Assembly: GCF_000818175.1 (NCBI RefSeq)
Contig: NZ_JTIY01000001.1
Location: 3,250,290-3,284,089, forward strand
Length of the DNA: 33,800 bases
Reading direction: 5' to 3'
DNA from: Streptomyces sp. AcH 505
GTDB lineage: Bacteria > Actinomycetota > Actinomycetes > Streptomycetales > Streptomycetaceae
Within the stretch, counting starts at the first letter, position 1. Every line of letters starts with the position of its first letter. The position numbers and the translations under genes were made by a program. Shown here one piece after another: positions 6,610 through 15,726 of the stretch. Under the pieces are notes generated by a model. The model saw only the letters and a list, made by a program, of their open reading frames with translations. It did no database searches and had not been told where the DNA came from.

Positions 6610-7977
6610 TCAGTCCGTCAGCAGGGCGTCCGCCAGTGCGCCGCCCGATTCCGCGACGATCTCGGCGACCGTCTGCGCCGCCCGGACGGTGGCGAACCGC
6701 ACCGACCCGTCCTGCGCCGTGCTGAAGCCGTAGATACCGGGCCTGGCAAGGCTGTTGTACGCGTAGTGGTTCGAGAAGTAGTACGCGCCGGTGTCGAGGG
6801 CCGCCACGAGATCGCCCTGCGCCAGCAGCGGCAGCTCCCGGTTCTCGGCGAGCAGATCGCCGGCGAAGCAGGCGGGGCCCGCGACGTCCTGCGCCACGGC
6901 CGCGCCCGTCCTGGGCCGGCCCTTCGCGTCGTACGGGGCGATGCGCAGCGGCCAGGAGGCCGGGTCGTAGACGGTGCGGGTGGCGATCTGCGCGCCCGCG
7001 TGGGTGACGGCGATCGGCCGGCCGCCCGCCGACTTGGTGTACTCGACGCGGGCGAGGACGGTGCCGTGCTTGGCGAGCAGGGAGCGGCCGAACTCGGTGA
7101 CGAGCCCGTACCGGCCGTCGAACAGCCCGGGGACGGTCTCCTTCAGCAGCCGGGCGTAGTCGGCGTAGGTCGGCGTCTCCTCGTCGGAGGCGAAGTTGAC
7201 CGGGAGGCCGCCGCCGATGTCGAGGGTGTCGATCTGCCGGCGGCCCGCCGCCGCGTTGATCCCCTCGGCCAGCTCGTACACCTCGCGCACGCCCTGCGCC
7301 ATGCGGGCGAACGCGACGCCCTGGGAGCCGGAGTGGATGTGCAGCCGGGACAGCCAGGGCCGCTCGGCGAAGGCCCGCAGGACCCAGGCGCGGGCGCCCT
7401 CGTCGCGCAGCGCTACGCCGAACTTGGACGTCGCGGTCGCCGTGGACAGCGCGCCGATGGAGCCGCCGCCGGTCTGCGGGTTGACCCGCAGGCCGAGCGG
7501 GGAGCGGGTGGCGGCCGAACTGACGAGACCGTCGAGCCTGGCCAGCTCCTGCGGGTTGTCGGCGTTGACCGCGATGCCGAGCGCGAGGGCTTCGCGCAGC
7601 TCGCCGAGGGTCTTGGCGGGGGAGTCGAGCACGGTGCGCCGCGGCGGGACGCCGGCCGCGCGGGCGAGGGCCAGCTCGCCGGGGCTCGCGACCTCGGCGC
7701 CGATGCCCTGCCGGTCGAGCAGTCGCAGTACGGGCACGAGCGGGGCCGCCTTCACGGCGAAGGCGTGCAGGACGGCCGTGCCCTCGGCGGTCGCGTCGGC
7801 GAAGGCCGTACGGAGCGCGTCGGCCGACGCGCGTACCCCCGCCACGTCCAGCAGGGCGACGACCGGCTCGGCATCGTTGATCAGGCCTTGTTCGACCGCG
7901 GCGCGCACGGCCAGGTCGCGGCGGGCTGCGGCGGCTGTGGCGTGGTGGGCTGCGGGTTCTGCGGTGTTCGAGTGCAT
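6610..7977 (-). CDS. Fold-type III PLP-dependent decarboxylase, LysA-like paralogue
   Basis: A 455-residue enzyme of the alanine-racemase/DapDC superfamily, cytoplasmic and PLP-dependent. Visible motifs are the Schiff-base lysine in HAFAVKAAP (Lys76), HIHSGSQG (213-220), the phosphate-binding DIGGGLPV (253-260), TEFGRSLLA (294-302), the partner-subunit cysteine in GPACFAGD (Cys370) and GAYYFSNHYAYNSLARP near the end. Meso-diaminopimelate decarboxylases normally read C-E-S-x-D at the Cys site and EPGR earlier. Here they are C-F-A-G-D and EFGR, so the substrate is probably not diaminopimelate. The CxAGD pattern recalls carboxynorspermidine-type and specialised decarboxylases. It diverges from hutU across 104 bp and may share its control. 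True LysA would be expected elsewhere in the genome. Confidence 0.8.
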   Translation of the reverse strand: MHSNTAEPAAHHATAAAARRDLAVRAAVEQGLINDAEPVVALLDVAGVRASADALRTAFADATAEGTAVLHAFAVKAAPLVPVLRLLDRQGIGAEVASPGELALARAAGVPPRRTVLDSPAKTLGELREALALGIAVNADNPQELARLDGLVSSAATRSPLGLRVNPQTGGGSIGALSTATATSKFGVALRDEGARAWVLRAFAERPWLSRLHIHSGSQGVAFARMAQGVREVYELAEGINAAAGRRQIDTLDIGGGLPVNFASDEETPTYADYARLLKETVPGLFDGRYGLVTEFGRSLLAKHGTVLARVEYTKSAGGRPIAVTHAGAQIATRTVYDPASWPLRIAPYDAKGRPRTGAAVAQDVAGPACFAGDLLAENRELPLLAQGDLVAALDTGAYYFSNHYAYNSLARPGIYGFSTAQDGSVRFATVRAAQTVAEIVAESGGALADALLTD

Positions 7978-8009
7978 GACTCAATCATCCCTGATGGCCG
8001 CGGCCGCTG

Positions 8010-8060
8010 TTGACTACAACTATTCAAGCGGCAAGGATGTGAATGAACAGCTGAACATTC
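8010..8060 (+). promoter_or_regulatory. hutU promoter with two stacked dyad operators
   Basis: TTGACT (8010-8015) and AAGGAT (8033-8038), 17 bp apart, form a plausible promoter with a start near 8045. Two dyads lie on it. TTGAcTAcaacTAtTCAA (8010-8027) is symmetric at 12 of 18 positions and covers the -35. GAATGaaCAGCTGaaCATTC (8041-8060) is symmetric at 16 of 20 and covers the start point. The region is shared with the divergent decarboxylase gene. Repressor control of hutU is known in streptomycetes, but these sites are my own reading. Confidence 0.5.
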
Positions 8061-8081
8061 CATCCTGGAGGAGGCATCGCC

Positions 8082-9761
8082 ATGTCAGGTCCCCGCCCCG
8101 TACGGGCCCCGCGCGGTACGGAACTGAGCGCCCTGGGATGGCCGCAGGAAGCCGCTCTGCGGATGCTCCAGAACAACCTCGACCCCGAGGTCGCCGAACA
8201 CCCCGACAAGCTCGTCGTCTACGGCGGCACGGGCAAGGCGGCCCGCGACTGGCGCTCGTTCGACGCGATGGTCCGTACGCTGCGCACGCTGAAGCAGGAC
8301 GAGACGATGCTCGTCCAGTCCGGCCGTCCGGTGGGCGTGCTGCAGACTCACGAGTGGGCGCCCCGGGTGCTCATCGCCAACTCGAACCTGGTCGGCGACT
8401 GGGCGAACTGGGAGGAGTTCCGCCGCCTCGAAGCCCTCGGCCTCACCATGTACGGCCAGATGACGGCCGGCTCCTGGATCTACATCGGCACCCAGGGCAT
8501 CCTCCAGGGCACCTACGAGACGTTCGCGGCCGTCGCGGCCAAGCGGTTCGGCGGGACCCTCGCCGGCACGATCACCCTCACCGCGGGGCTCGGCGGCATG
8601 GGCGGCGCGCAGCCGCTGGCCGTGACCATGAACGACGGCGTCGTCATCTGTATCGACTGCGACCCGCGCGCCATCGAGCGCCGGATCGAGCACCGCTTCC
8701 TCGACGTACGGGCCGACAGCCTGGAGCAGGCGCTCCAGCTCGCCGTCGAGGCACGCGACGCCCGCAGGCCGCTCTCCATCGGGCTGCTCGGCAACGCGGC
8801 GGAGCTGCTGCCCCGGATGCTCGCCGAAGGCGCCCCCGTCGACATCGTCACCGACCAGACGTCGGCGCACGACCCGCTCGCCTATCTGCCGCTCGGCGTC
8901 GACTTCGACGACATGGCCGCTTACGCGGCGGAGAAGCCCGCCGACTTCACCACGCGGGCCCGCGAGTCGATGGCCCGGCACGTGGAGGCGATGGTCGGCT
9001 TCATGGACGCGGGCGCCGAGGTCTTCGACTACGGCAACTCCATCCGGGGCGAGGCCCAACTGGCCGGTTACGAGCGCGCCTTCGCCTTCCCCGGCTTTGT
9101 GCCCGCCTACATCAGGCCGCTGTTCAGCGAGGGCAGGGGCCCCTTCCGCTGGGCCGCCCTGTCCGGCGAGGCGTCGGACATCCACAAGACGGACCAGGCG
9201 ATCCTGGAACTGTTCCCTGCGGGCGACTCCGCGCAGAACGAGTCCCTGCACCGCTGGATCAAGATGGCCGGCGAGCGGGTCCACTTCCAGGGCCTGCCGG
9301 CCCGGATCTGCTGGCTCGGCTACGGCGAGCGCGACAAGGCGGGCGAGCGGTTCAACGACATGGTCGCGAGCGGCGAGCTGGCCGCGCCGGTCGTCATCGG
9401 CCGCGACCACCTCGACGCCGGCTCCGTCGCCTCCCCGTACCGCGAGACCGAAGCCATGCTGGACGGCTCCGACGCCATCGCCGACTGGCCGCTGCTCAAC
9501 GCCATGGTCAATGTGGCGTCCGGCGCCTCCTGGGTCTCGATCCACCACGGCGGCGGGGTCGGCATGGGCCGCTCCATCCACGCGGGACAGGTCACGGTCG
9601 CCGACGGCACGGCCCTGGCGGGCGAGAAGATCCGCCGCGTCCTGACCAACGACCCCGGCATGGGCGTCATCCGCCATGTCGACGCCGGGTACGAGATCGC
9701 CGAGCGCGTCGCCGACGAGCGCGGCGTCCGCGTTCCGATGCGCGAGGAGGACCCGGCATGA
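8082..9761 (+). CDS. hutU: Urocanate hydratase
   Basis: Converts urocanate to 4-imidazolone-5-propionate using tightly bound NAD+, the second step of histidine breakdown, in the cytoplasm. The protein has 559 residues, the normal length. It carries [20 protein letters not shown] in the NAD-binding part and a C-terminal block with [38 protein letters not shown] and [12 protein letters not shown], all nearly invariant in urocanases. The ATG at 8082 follows a strong GGAGGAGG site. It is the first gene of the unit hutU-M20-hutF-hutI. The stop overlaps the next start (ATGA at 9758), so translation is coupled. No hutH lies in the unit; in streptomycetes hutH is usually unlinked. Confidence 0.96.
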   Translation: MSGPRPVRAPRGTELSALGWPQEAALRMLQNNLDPEVAEHPDKLVVYGGTGKAARDWRSFDAMVRTLRTLKQDETMLVQSGRPVGVLQTHEWAPRVLIANSNLVGDWANWEEFRRLEALGLTMYGQMTAGSWIYIGTQGILQGTYETFAAVAAKRFGGTLAGTITLTAGLGGMGGAQPLAVTMNDGVVICIDCDPRAIERRIEHRFLDVRADSLEQALQLAVEARDARRPLSIGLLGNAAELLPRMLAEGAPVDIVTDQTSAHDPLAYLPLGVDFDDMAAYAAEKPADFTTRARESMARHVEAMVGFMDAGAEVFDYGNSIRGEAQLAGYERAFAFPGFVPAYIRPLFSEGRGPFRWAALSGEASDIHKTDQAILELFPAGDSAQNESLHRWIKMAGERVHFQGLPARICWLGYGERDKAGERFNDMVASGELAAPVVIGRDHLDAGSVASPYRETEAMLDGSDAIADWPLLNAMVNVASGASWVSIHHGGGVGMGRSIHAGQVTVADGTALAGEKIRRVLTNDPGMGVIRHVDAGYEIAERVADERGVRVPMREEDPA

Positions 9762-11017
9762 GCGTGCCCTCCGCCCCGAGCGTGACCCCCTCTCCGAATG
9801 TGCCCTCCTTCCAGCAGATGTGGCGCGAACTGGCCCCGGTCGGCCGGGACTCCGGCTCGCACGGCTACCGCCGCTACGCCTGGACCCCGGCCGACACCGA
9901 CTGCCGCGCCTGGTTCCGCGAACAGGCCGAACTGCGCGGCCTGGCCTACGAGCTGGACCGCAACGGCAACCAGTGGGCCTGGCTCGGCGACCCCCTGGCC
10001 GGTGACGCCGTCGTCACCGGCTCGCACCTGGACTCCGTACCCGAAGGCGGCGCCTTCGACGGCCCGCTCGGTGTCGTCTCCTCCTTCGCGGCCCTGGACG
10101 AACTGCGCGCCAGGGAAGCGACGTTCAGCAAGCCGCTCGCCATCGCCAACTTCGGCGACGAGGAAGGCGCGCGCTTCGGCCTCGCCTGCGTCGGCTCACG
10201 CCTGACCGCCGGGCAGCTCACCCTCGACCAGGCGCACGCCCTGCGCGACGCCGACGGCGTCACCCTGCCGCAGGCCATGGAGGCCGCAGGACACGACCCG
10301 GCCGCCATCGGAGCGGACCCCGAACGGCTGGCCCGCATCGGCGCGTTCGTCGAGCTGCACGTCGAGCAGGGGCGCGCCCTCGACCTGTCGGGCGACGCCG
10401 TCGGGGTCGCCTCGGCGATCTGGCCGCACGGCCGCTGGCGGTTCGACTTCCGGGGCGAGGCCAACCACGCGGGCACCACCCGCCTCGCCGACCGCCGCGA
10501 CCCGATGCTGAGCTACGCCGAGACCGTGCTCGCCGCCCGCCGCGAGGCGGCGATCGTCGGCGCCCTCGCCACCTTCGGCAAGGTCTCCGTCGAACCCAAC
10601 GGCGTCAACGCCATCCCCTCCCTCGTCCGTGGCTGGCTGGACTCCCGCGCCGCTGACCAGGCCTCGCTGGACATGGTCGTCGCCGGTATCGAGGCCGCCG
10701 CCCGGGAGAGCGCCGAGGCCGCCGGTATCGAGCTGAGCGTCGTACGCGAGTCGTTCACCCCCGTGGTCGACTTCGACCACGCCCTGCGCGAGGAACTGGC
10801 GAGCCTGCTGGGCACCGACGCGCGTTCCGTCCCCGTCCTGCCCACCGGCGCGGGACACGACGCGGGTATTTTGTCCGGATCGATCCCCACCGCCATGCTG
10901 TTCGTACGCAACCCCACCGGTGTCTCGCACTCCCCGGCCGAATCGGCCGAGGAGGACGACTGCGCCGCGGGGGTCCTGGCACTCGCCGACGTACTGGAAG
11001 GACTGGCGTGCGGATGA
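9758..11017 (+). CDS. M20 family amidohydrolase (allantoate/N-carbamoyl amino acid hydrolase type), hut-linked
   Basis: A 419-residue dinuclear metal amidohydrolase of the AllC/HyuC group. Metal ligands are visible in [19 protein letters not shown] (His90, Asp101), [11 protein letters not shown] (Glu135/136), VELHVEQG (His200) and near the C-terminus GVSHSPAE. The lid-domain motif [15 protein letters not shown] and GAGHDAG are also present. It is coupled to hutU by an ATGA overlap and to hutF by another overlap. Family members hydrolyse N-carbamoyl or N-formyl-like amides. The HutF route produces N-formylglutamate and no HutG is encoded in the cluster, so I infer that this protein deformylates N-formylglutamate. 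Automatic annotation as allantoate amidohydrolase would follow the family, not the pathway. Confidence 0.85.
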   Translation: MSVPSAPSVTPSPNVPSFQQMWRELAPVGRDSGSHGYRRYAWTPADTDCRAWFREQAELRGLAYELDRNGNQWAWLGDPLAGDAVVTGSHLDSVPEGGAFDGPLGVVSSFAALDELRAREATFSKPLAIANFGDEEGARFGLACVGSRLTAGQLTLDQAHALRDADGVTLPQAMEAAGHDPAAIGADPERLARIGAFVELHVEQGRALDLSGDAVGVASAIWPHGRWRFDFRGEANHAGTTRLADRRDPMLSYAETVLAARREAAIVGALATFGKVSVEPNGVNAIPSLVRGWLDSRAADQASLDMVVAGIEAAARESAEAAGIELSVVRESFTPVVDFDHALREELASLLGTDARSVPVLPTGAGHDAGILSGSIPTAMLFVRNPTGVSHSPAESAEEDDCAAGVLALADVLEGLACG

Positions 11018-12444
11018 CACAGCCACCGCAGGCACGGGACGAACCGCAGCCACAGCCACCGGAGACGCCACAGCCCGGGGGAGCCGGGCGCGCGCCCGGC
11101 GCCGTCTACTGGCTGGAGCACGCCTGGCTCGACAACCACGTCGAACCCGGGGTCGCGGTCGAGGTCGCCGACGGCCGGATCAGCGAGATCCGCACCGGCG
11201 TCGAGACCCCGCCGCCCGGCGCGACGGCGCTGCGCGGACTGACCCTGCCCGGCCTCGCCAACACGCACTCGCACGCCTTCCACCGCGCCCTGCGCTCCAC
11301 GGCCCAGGTCGGCTCCGGCACCTTCTGGACCTGGCGCGACGTCATGTACCGCATCGCCGGCCGGCTCACCCCCGACACGTACCACGCGCTCGCCCGCGCC
11401 GTGTACGCCGAGATGGCGCTGGCCGGCATCACGGCCGTCGGAGAGTTCCACTACCTCCACCACGCGCCGGACGGCACGCCCTACGACAACCCGAACGCCA
11501 TGGGCGAGGCCCTGATCGCCGCCGCCGGCGAGGCCGGTATCCGCATCACCCTCCTCGACACCGCCTATCTCGCGTCCGGCATCACCGAGCGGCGCGGCGG
11601 CGCACCGCCGGACCGCCACCAGATCCGCTTCTCCGACGGCTCCGCCACGGCCTGGGCCGAGCGGGCCTCCGCCCTCAAGGGGGCGGACCACGCCAGGATC
11701 GGCGCGGCCATCCACTCCGTACGCGCCGTGCCCGCCGAACAGCTGGCCACCGTCGCCGAATGGGCCGGGCAGCGGCAGGCGCCGCTGCACGTCCATCTGT
11801 CCGAGCAGACCGCCGAGAACGACGCCTGTCTCTCCGTACACGGCTGCACCCCCACCCGTCTCCTCGCCGACCACGGCGTACTCGGCGCCCGCACCACGGG
11901 CATCCACAACACCCATCTCACCGACGACGACATCGCCCTGCTGGGGTCGACCCGCACCGGCACCTGCATGTGCCCCACCACCGAACGCGACCTGGCCGAC
12001 GGCATCGGCCCGGCCGCCCGCCTCCAGCACGCGGGCTCGCCGCTCTCGCTCGGCAGCGACAGCCACGCCGTCATCGACCTCTTCGAGGAGGCCCGCGCCC
12101 TCGAACTCAACGAGCGCCTGCGCTCCCGCAGCCGAGGCCACTGGACGGCGGCGGCCCTGGTCAACGCCGCGACCGCCAACGGTCACGAAGCGCTCGGCTG
12201 GCCCGAGGCAGGCCGTATCGAACAGGGCGCCCTCGCTGACCTCGTCACCGTCGCGCTGGACTCCGTCAGAACAGCGGGGCCACTGCCCCGGCTCGGTGCG
12301 GAGACAGCCGTATTCGCCGCGTCAGCGGCCGACGTGCGCCATACGGTCGTCGGCGGCCGTCATGTCGTACGGGACGGTGCCCACGCGCTCGTACCCGATG
12401 TGCCGAGGGCGCTGGCGGAGTCGATCGCCGCGCTACGAGGCTGA
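11008..12444 (+). CDS. hutF: Formimidoylglutamate deiminase
   Basis: Amidohydrolase-superfamily enzyme that removes ammonia from N-formimino-L-glutamate to give N-formyl-L-glutamate. The 478 residues include the metal-binding [15 protein letters not shown] (His87, His89), LHVHLSEQ, the [11 protein letters not shown] block, a conserved [13 protein letters not shown] and [19 protein letters not shown]. Those last blocks are typical of HutF and distinguish it from guanine deaminase relatives. The proline- and glutamine-rich first 30 residues are unusual. GTG 11008 is 5 bases from GGAAGGA, while ATG 11014 overlaps the previous stop as ATGA, so either start is possible. It establishes that this organism uses the formylglutamate branch of histidine breakdown. 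Confidence 0.92.
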   Translation: MRMTQPPQARDEPQPQPPETPQPGGAGRAPGAVYWLEHAWLDNHVEPGVAVEVADGRISEIRTGVETPPPGATALRGLTLPGLANTHSHAFHRALRSTAQVGSGTFWTWRDVMYRIAGRLTPDTYHALARAVYAEMALAGITAVGEFHYLHHAPDGTPYDNPNAMGEALIAAAGEAGIRITLLDTAYLASGITERRGGAPPDRHQIRFSDGSATAWAERASALKGADHARIGAAIHSVRAVPAEQLATVAEWAGQRQAPLHVHLSEQTAENDACLSVHGCTPTRLLADHGVLGARTTGIHNTHLTDDDIALLGSTRTGTCMCPTTERDLADGIGPAARLQHAGSPLSLGSDSHAVIDLFEEARALELNERLRSRSRGHWTAAALVNAATANGHEALGWPEAGRIEQGALADLVTVALDSVRTAGPLPRLGAETAVFAASAADVRHTVVGGRHVVRDGAHALVPDVPRALAESIAALRG

Positions 12445-12461
12445 AGGAGCGAACCCCCGAC

Positions 12462-13697
12462 ATGAACAAGCCGAGCCCGGCCACGGCTGTGCCGAACACC
12501 GGCACAACCGCCATCACCAACATCGCAAGCCTGGTCACCAACGACCCCTCCCTCGGTGACGGATCCCCCATCGGTCTGATCCAGGACGCGGCGGTCGTCT
12601 TCGACGGCGACCGCGTCGTCTGGGTCGGTGAGTCAAGCAAAGCACCCGCCACTGACAACGCCTTCGACGCGGGCGGCAGGGCCGCGCTCCCCGGCTTCGT
12701 CGACTCCCACTCCCACCTCGTCTTCGCCGGCGACCGCACCCAGGAGTTCAACGCCCGCATGTCGGGCCGCGCCTACTCGGCCGGTGGCATCCGCACCACC
12801 GTCGCCGCCACCCGCGCCGCGTCCGACGCCGCACTCGACGCCAACGTCGCGCGGTACATCGCCGAGGCGCTGCGTCAGGGCACCACCACTCAGGAGACCA
12901 AGTCCGGGTACGGCCTGACCGTCGCCGACGAGTCCCGCGCCCTGCGCATCGCGGGCCGGCACACCGACGAAGTCACCTACCTCGGCGCCCACATCGTCCC
13001 GCCCGAGCACACCGACGACCCCGCCGCCTATGTCGCACTCGTCACCGGCGACATGCTCGACTCCTGCGCCCCGTACGCCCGTTGGATCGACGTCTTCTGC
13101 GAGAAGGGCGCCTTCGACGGCGACCAGGCCCGGGCGATCCTCACCGCGGGCAAGGCCAAGGGCCTGCACCCCCGCGTGCACGCCAACCAACTCTCGTACG
13201 GCCCCGGCGTCCAGCTCGCCGTCGAACTCGACGCCGCGTCGGCCGACCACTGCACCCACCTCACGGACGCGGACATCGACGCGCTCGCCCACAGCCGTAC
13301 GGTCGCGACGCTGCTCCCCGGCGCGGAGTTCTCCACCCGCGCCACCTGGCCGGACGCCCGCCGCCTGCTCGAAGCGGGGGCCACCGTCGCACTCTCCACG
13401 GACTGCAACCCGGGCTCGTCCTTCACCTCGTCCATGCCGTTCTGCGTCGCGCTCGCCGTACGGGACATGGGCATGACCCCCGACGAGGCGGTCTGGTCGG
13501 CGACGGCGGGCGGCGCTGCGGCCCTGCGCCGCACCGACATCGGCCACCTGACCCCCGGCGCCCGCGCCGACCTCACGCTCCTCGACGCCCCGAGCCACGT
13601 CCACCTCGCCTACCGGCCGGGCGTCCCGCTGGTCTCCACGGTGTGGCGCGGCGGCCGGCGGCTGTACGACGCGTGGGTCTCGCCGCGCTCCCTATGA
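12462..13697 (+). CDS. hutI: Imidazolonepropionase
   Basis: Opens the ring of 4-imidazolone-5-propionate to formiminoglutamate, the third step of the pathway. The 411-residue metal-dependent amidohydrolase has [16 protein letters not shown] (His83, His85), [52 protein letters not shown] and STDCNPGSS, all characteristic of HutI. The ATG at 12462 is 17 bases after the hutF stop, with GAAGGAGC as ribosome site, so it is the last gene of the unit. The first 15 or so residues are a low-complexity extension. The reaction order is hutU, hutI, hutF and then the M20 enzyme, although gene order differs. Confidence 0.95.
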   Translation: MNKPSPATAVPNTGTTAITNIASLVTNDPSLGDGSPIGLIQDAAVVFDGDRVVWVGESSKAPATDNAFDAGGRAALPGFVDSHSHLVFAGDRTQEFNARMSGRAYSAGGIRTTVAATRAASDAALDANVARYIAEALRQGTTTQETKSGYGLTVADESRALRIAGRHTDEVTYLGAHIVPPEHTDDPAAYVALVTGDMLDSCAPYARWIDVFCEKGAFDGDQARAILTAGKAKGLHPRVHANQLSYGPGVQLAVELDAASADHCTHLTDADIDALAHSRTVATLLPGAEFSTRATWPDARRLLEAGATVALSTDCNPGSSFTSSMPFCVALAVRDMGMTPDEAVWSATAGGAAALRRTDIGHLTPGARADLTLLDAPSHVHLAYRPGVPLVSTVWRGGRRLYDAWVSPRSL

Positions 13698-13740
13698 TTG
13701 CGCGACAGCACAACGACATTCACCGGGTGGGGATCCATAA

Positions 13741-14418
13741 GTGCGCAGTGCGATGCGGGGCTTGATACGGGGCGTGGGCTTCGGTGTGGTGCCGGCGGCG
13801 CTGCTGCTGACGGCCGTGACGGGGTGTTCGGGCGAGCCCGGGAAGGACAAGCGGGCGGGCTCCGCCGCGAGTCCGGCGAAGAAGGCGGACAGCGCCGGGA
13901 GCGCGGACGCCGGCGCCGGCGCCGTCGCGAAGAAGGGCGGTTCGGTCGGTGGCGCCGGCTCGCCGTGCGCCCTGCCGGTCACCTTCGACCTCGCGGCCGG
14001 CTGGCAGCCGGAGGCCGTCGACACGGACGGTGAGTTCGGCGCCCTGACGCAGGGTCCGGTGACGCTGACCTGCGAGATCGACGCCAAGCCCGCAGGCAAC
14101 ATCGGCTTCCTGCGCGTCTGGACGGGCAGCGAGAAGAGCGCGGACGTCCGCGCGGACCTGAAGGCGTTCGTCGCTGAAGAGGCGGCCCACCGCGACCAAG
14201 AGACCTACACCGACCTCACGGTGGACGGCCTCGATGCGGCGGAGATCGTGTACGTCAACACCAGCGACGCACTCGACGCCCCGAAGAAGGAACGCGCCCT
14301 CGCCCTGGCCACACCGAAGGGCGTCGTCGTCCTGCACCTCGGTGGCCTCGACTCCGCGGAGCACGACGCGATGCTCCCGGCGTACGAACTGGCCAAGCGA
14401 ACCCTTCAGGACGCCTGA
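13741..14418 (+). CDS. Secreted lipoprotein, function unknown
   Basis: A 225-residue protein with a lipoprotein signal peptide: basic start (MRSAMRGLIRG), hydrophobic core and lipobox LTAVTGC. The mature part begins with a lysine-, alanine- and serine-rich spacer to about residue 70. A globular domain then contains LPVTFDLAAGWQPEAV, a cysteine in VTLTCEID and DAAEIVYVNTS. It should be anchored on the outer face of the cytoplasmic membrane. The GTG at 13741 follows GGGTGGGG; an ATG at 13753 is an alternative. A -10-like TATGAT (13693-13698) overlaps the end of hutI, so it may have its own promoter. I do not recognise a function. Confidence 0.78.
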   Translation: MRSAMRGLIRGVGFGVVPAALLLTAVTGCSGEPGKDKRAGSAASPAKKADSAGSADAGAGAVAKKGGSVGGAGSPCALPVTFDLAAGWQPEAVDTDGEFGALTQGPVTLTCEIDAKPAGNIGFLRVWTGSEKSADVRADLKAFVAEEAAHRDQETYTDLTVDGLDAAEIVYVNTSDALDAPKKERALALATPKGVVVLHLGGLDSAEHDAMLPAYELAKRTLQDA

Positions 14419-14435
14419 CCCGTAAGCCCTCAGGC
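14413..14435 (+). terminator. Weak hairpin between convergent genes
   Basis: GCCTGA (14413-14418) and TCAGGC (14430-14435) form a 6-bp stem with an 11-base loop, including the lipoprotein stop codon. It lies between the convergent lipoprotein and LLM genes. There is no T-tract, so termination strength is doubtful. Confidence 0.3.
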
Positions 14436-14461
14436 CCGTACGTACGCGACGCGGGCGCTCG

Positions 14462-15373
14462 TCATCGCCCCCGGGACAGCTCCAGCACCCGGCCGACGAT
14501 GTCGAGCGCCTGGTCGATGTCGGTGGCGATCTCCATGAGGTCCACGAAGGCGTGGTCGACGGCGGTCTCCCGCTCCGCCCCGGCGATGGCCTCGGCCACC
14601 TGCTCGACCGTGCCCTCCTCCGTCGGGTAGACCCGCAGGATCAGGCCGAGGCCGGCGGGGTCCCGGCCCTCTTCCGCAGTGAGCCGCCGCACCTCGTCCG
14701 CCGGTACGTTGATCTGCGCCGCGTCGAACGCCCACCCCGCCGCCGATCCCGGCCGGACGACGGGCAGCCACCCGTCGGCCCGCCGGGCTGCGCGGCGCAT
14801 CGCGGCCGGTGAGTAACCGCCCAGGTAGACCGGCGGGCGCGGGCGCTGCACCGGCTTCAGGTCGGCGTACGTCGCGGGGATCGTCCAGTGGGCGCCGTGG
14901 TACTCGGCGGGGTTGTCCGACCAGTAGACGTCCAACGCGTCGAGGCACTCGTCCAGCCGCGCCCCGCGCTCCTTCATCGGTACGCCGACGGCCGCGTACT
15001 CCTCGGGCGACCAGCCGACGCCGAAGCCCGGCAGCAGCCTGCCGCCACTGACCAGATCGATCGTGGTCAGCGACCTGGCGAGCAGCGCCGGCGGATACCA
15101 GGGCGCGTTCAGGACGTTGGTGCCGAGCAGTGCCCGCTCGGTGGCGGTCGCCGCGATCGTCAGCAGCGCGAACGGGTCGAGGAGCGCGTGGAAGGCCGCC
15201 GGGATCGTACTGCCGCCGCCGTACCCGACCGTCGGACTGACCGGGGCGAGCAGCCGGTCGCCCACCCACAGACTGTCAGCGCCCAGCTCCTCCGCCTGCC
15301 GCGCGAAGCGCGCGACGTCGCGGGGGAAGTGGGCGAGGGCACCCATCTGCGGCAACGTGAACCCGATACGCAC
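14462..15373 (-). CDS. LLM class (luciferase-like) F420- or flavin-dependent oxidoreductase
   Basis: A 303-residue TIM-barrel enzyme of the bacterial luciferase-like family. It begins MRIGFTLPQMGALAHFPRDV, followed by EELGADSLWVGDRLLAP, a TERALLGTNVLNAPWYPPAL strand-helix and RLLPGFGVGWSPEEYAAVGV, the usual order of blocks for actinobacterial F420-dependent members. PVYLGGYSPAAMRRAARRAD near the middle is also typical. The GTG at 15373 has CGGAG 6 bases upstream. The substrate cannot be deduced. Cofactor F420 is likely from the family in Streptomyces, but FMN is possible. Its neighbours (an AraC relic and a GMC oxidoreductase on the same strand) suggest an old small-molecule oxidation locus. 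Confidence 0.85.
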   Translation of the reverse strand: MRIGFTLPQMGALAHFPRDVARFARQAEELGADSLWVGDRLLAPVSPTVGYGGGSTIPAAFHALLDPFALLTIAATATERALLGTNVLNAPWYPPALLARSLTTIDLVSGGRLLPGFGVGWSPEEYAAVGVPMKERGARLDECLDALDVYWSDNPAEYHGAHWTIPATYADLKPVQRPRPPVYLGGYSPAAMRRAARRADGWLPVVRPGSAAGWAFDAAQINVPADEVRRLTAEEGRDPAGLGLILRVYPTEEGTVEQVAEAIAGAERETAVDHAFVDLMEIATDIDQALDIVGRVLELSRGR

Positions 15374-15424
15374 GATGAACTCCGTTCCTGCCTGGCCGTT
15401 CGTCTCCTGCTTGATCCCTAGCCT

Positions 15425-15719
15425 CTACCTCGCGGCTTCGTCGCGCACGCGTTTCCGGTAGCGCAGCGGCGGTTCGCCGGTCTCGCGTTTGAAGGCGGTG
15501 CTGAAGGCACTCTCCGACGCGTAACCCAGGGCGGACGCCAGCGCGCCCACGGGGTCGTTCCCGTCCCGGAGGGCGCGCTGTGCGAGGAGCCTGCGCCAGG
15601 GTCTCCAGTTGCCAGGCGGTGCCCGGCTGGGTGTGCATCAGGGTGACGGCAGCGCGCAGCCGTTCGTCGGTCAGCAGCCGCAGCCAGCCGGGAGGCAGCG
15701 CGGTCTGGTCGAGGTACAC
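15425..15719 (-). pseudogene. Remnant of an AraC-family regulator with an internal deletion
   Basis: Two pieces of one AraC/XylS-type DNA-binding domain lie in different frames. From 15719 the frame reads WLRLLTDERLRAAVTLMHTQ and then TAWQLETLAQ, the usual entry to the first helix-turn-helix. From 15598 another frame reads WRRLLAQRALRDGNDPVGAL, then ALGYASESAFSTAFKRETGE and PPLRYRKRVRDEAAR, ending at TAG 15427-15425: the second helix-turn-helix and C-terminus. The intervening 25 or so residues are gone, and the N-terminal cupin domain (about 150 residues) is missing. The frames meet in CCTGGCGCAGG (15590-15600), suggesting deletion between short matching sequences. It begins 8 bases after the GMC stop and probably once regulated these genes. 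Confidence 0.75.
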
Positions 15720-15726
15720 GCGGCGG

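Noticed and set aside
7196..9757. Plus-strand frame extending the M20 gene upstream
   Set aside because: It runs through hutU out of frame; the ATG at 9758 has GAGGAGG and begins the conserved protein.
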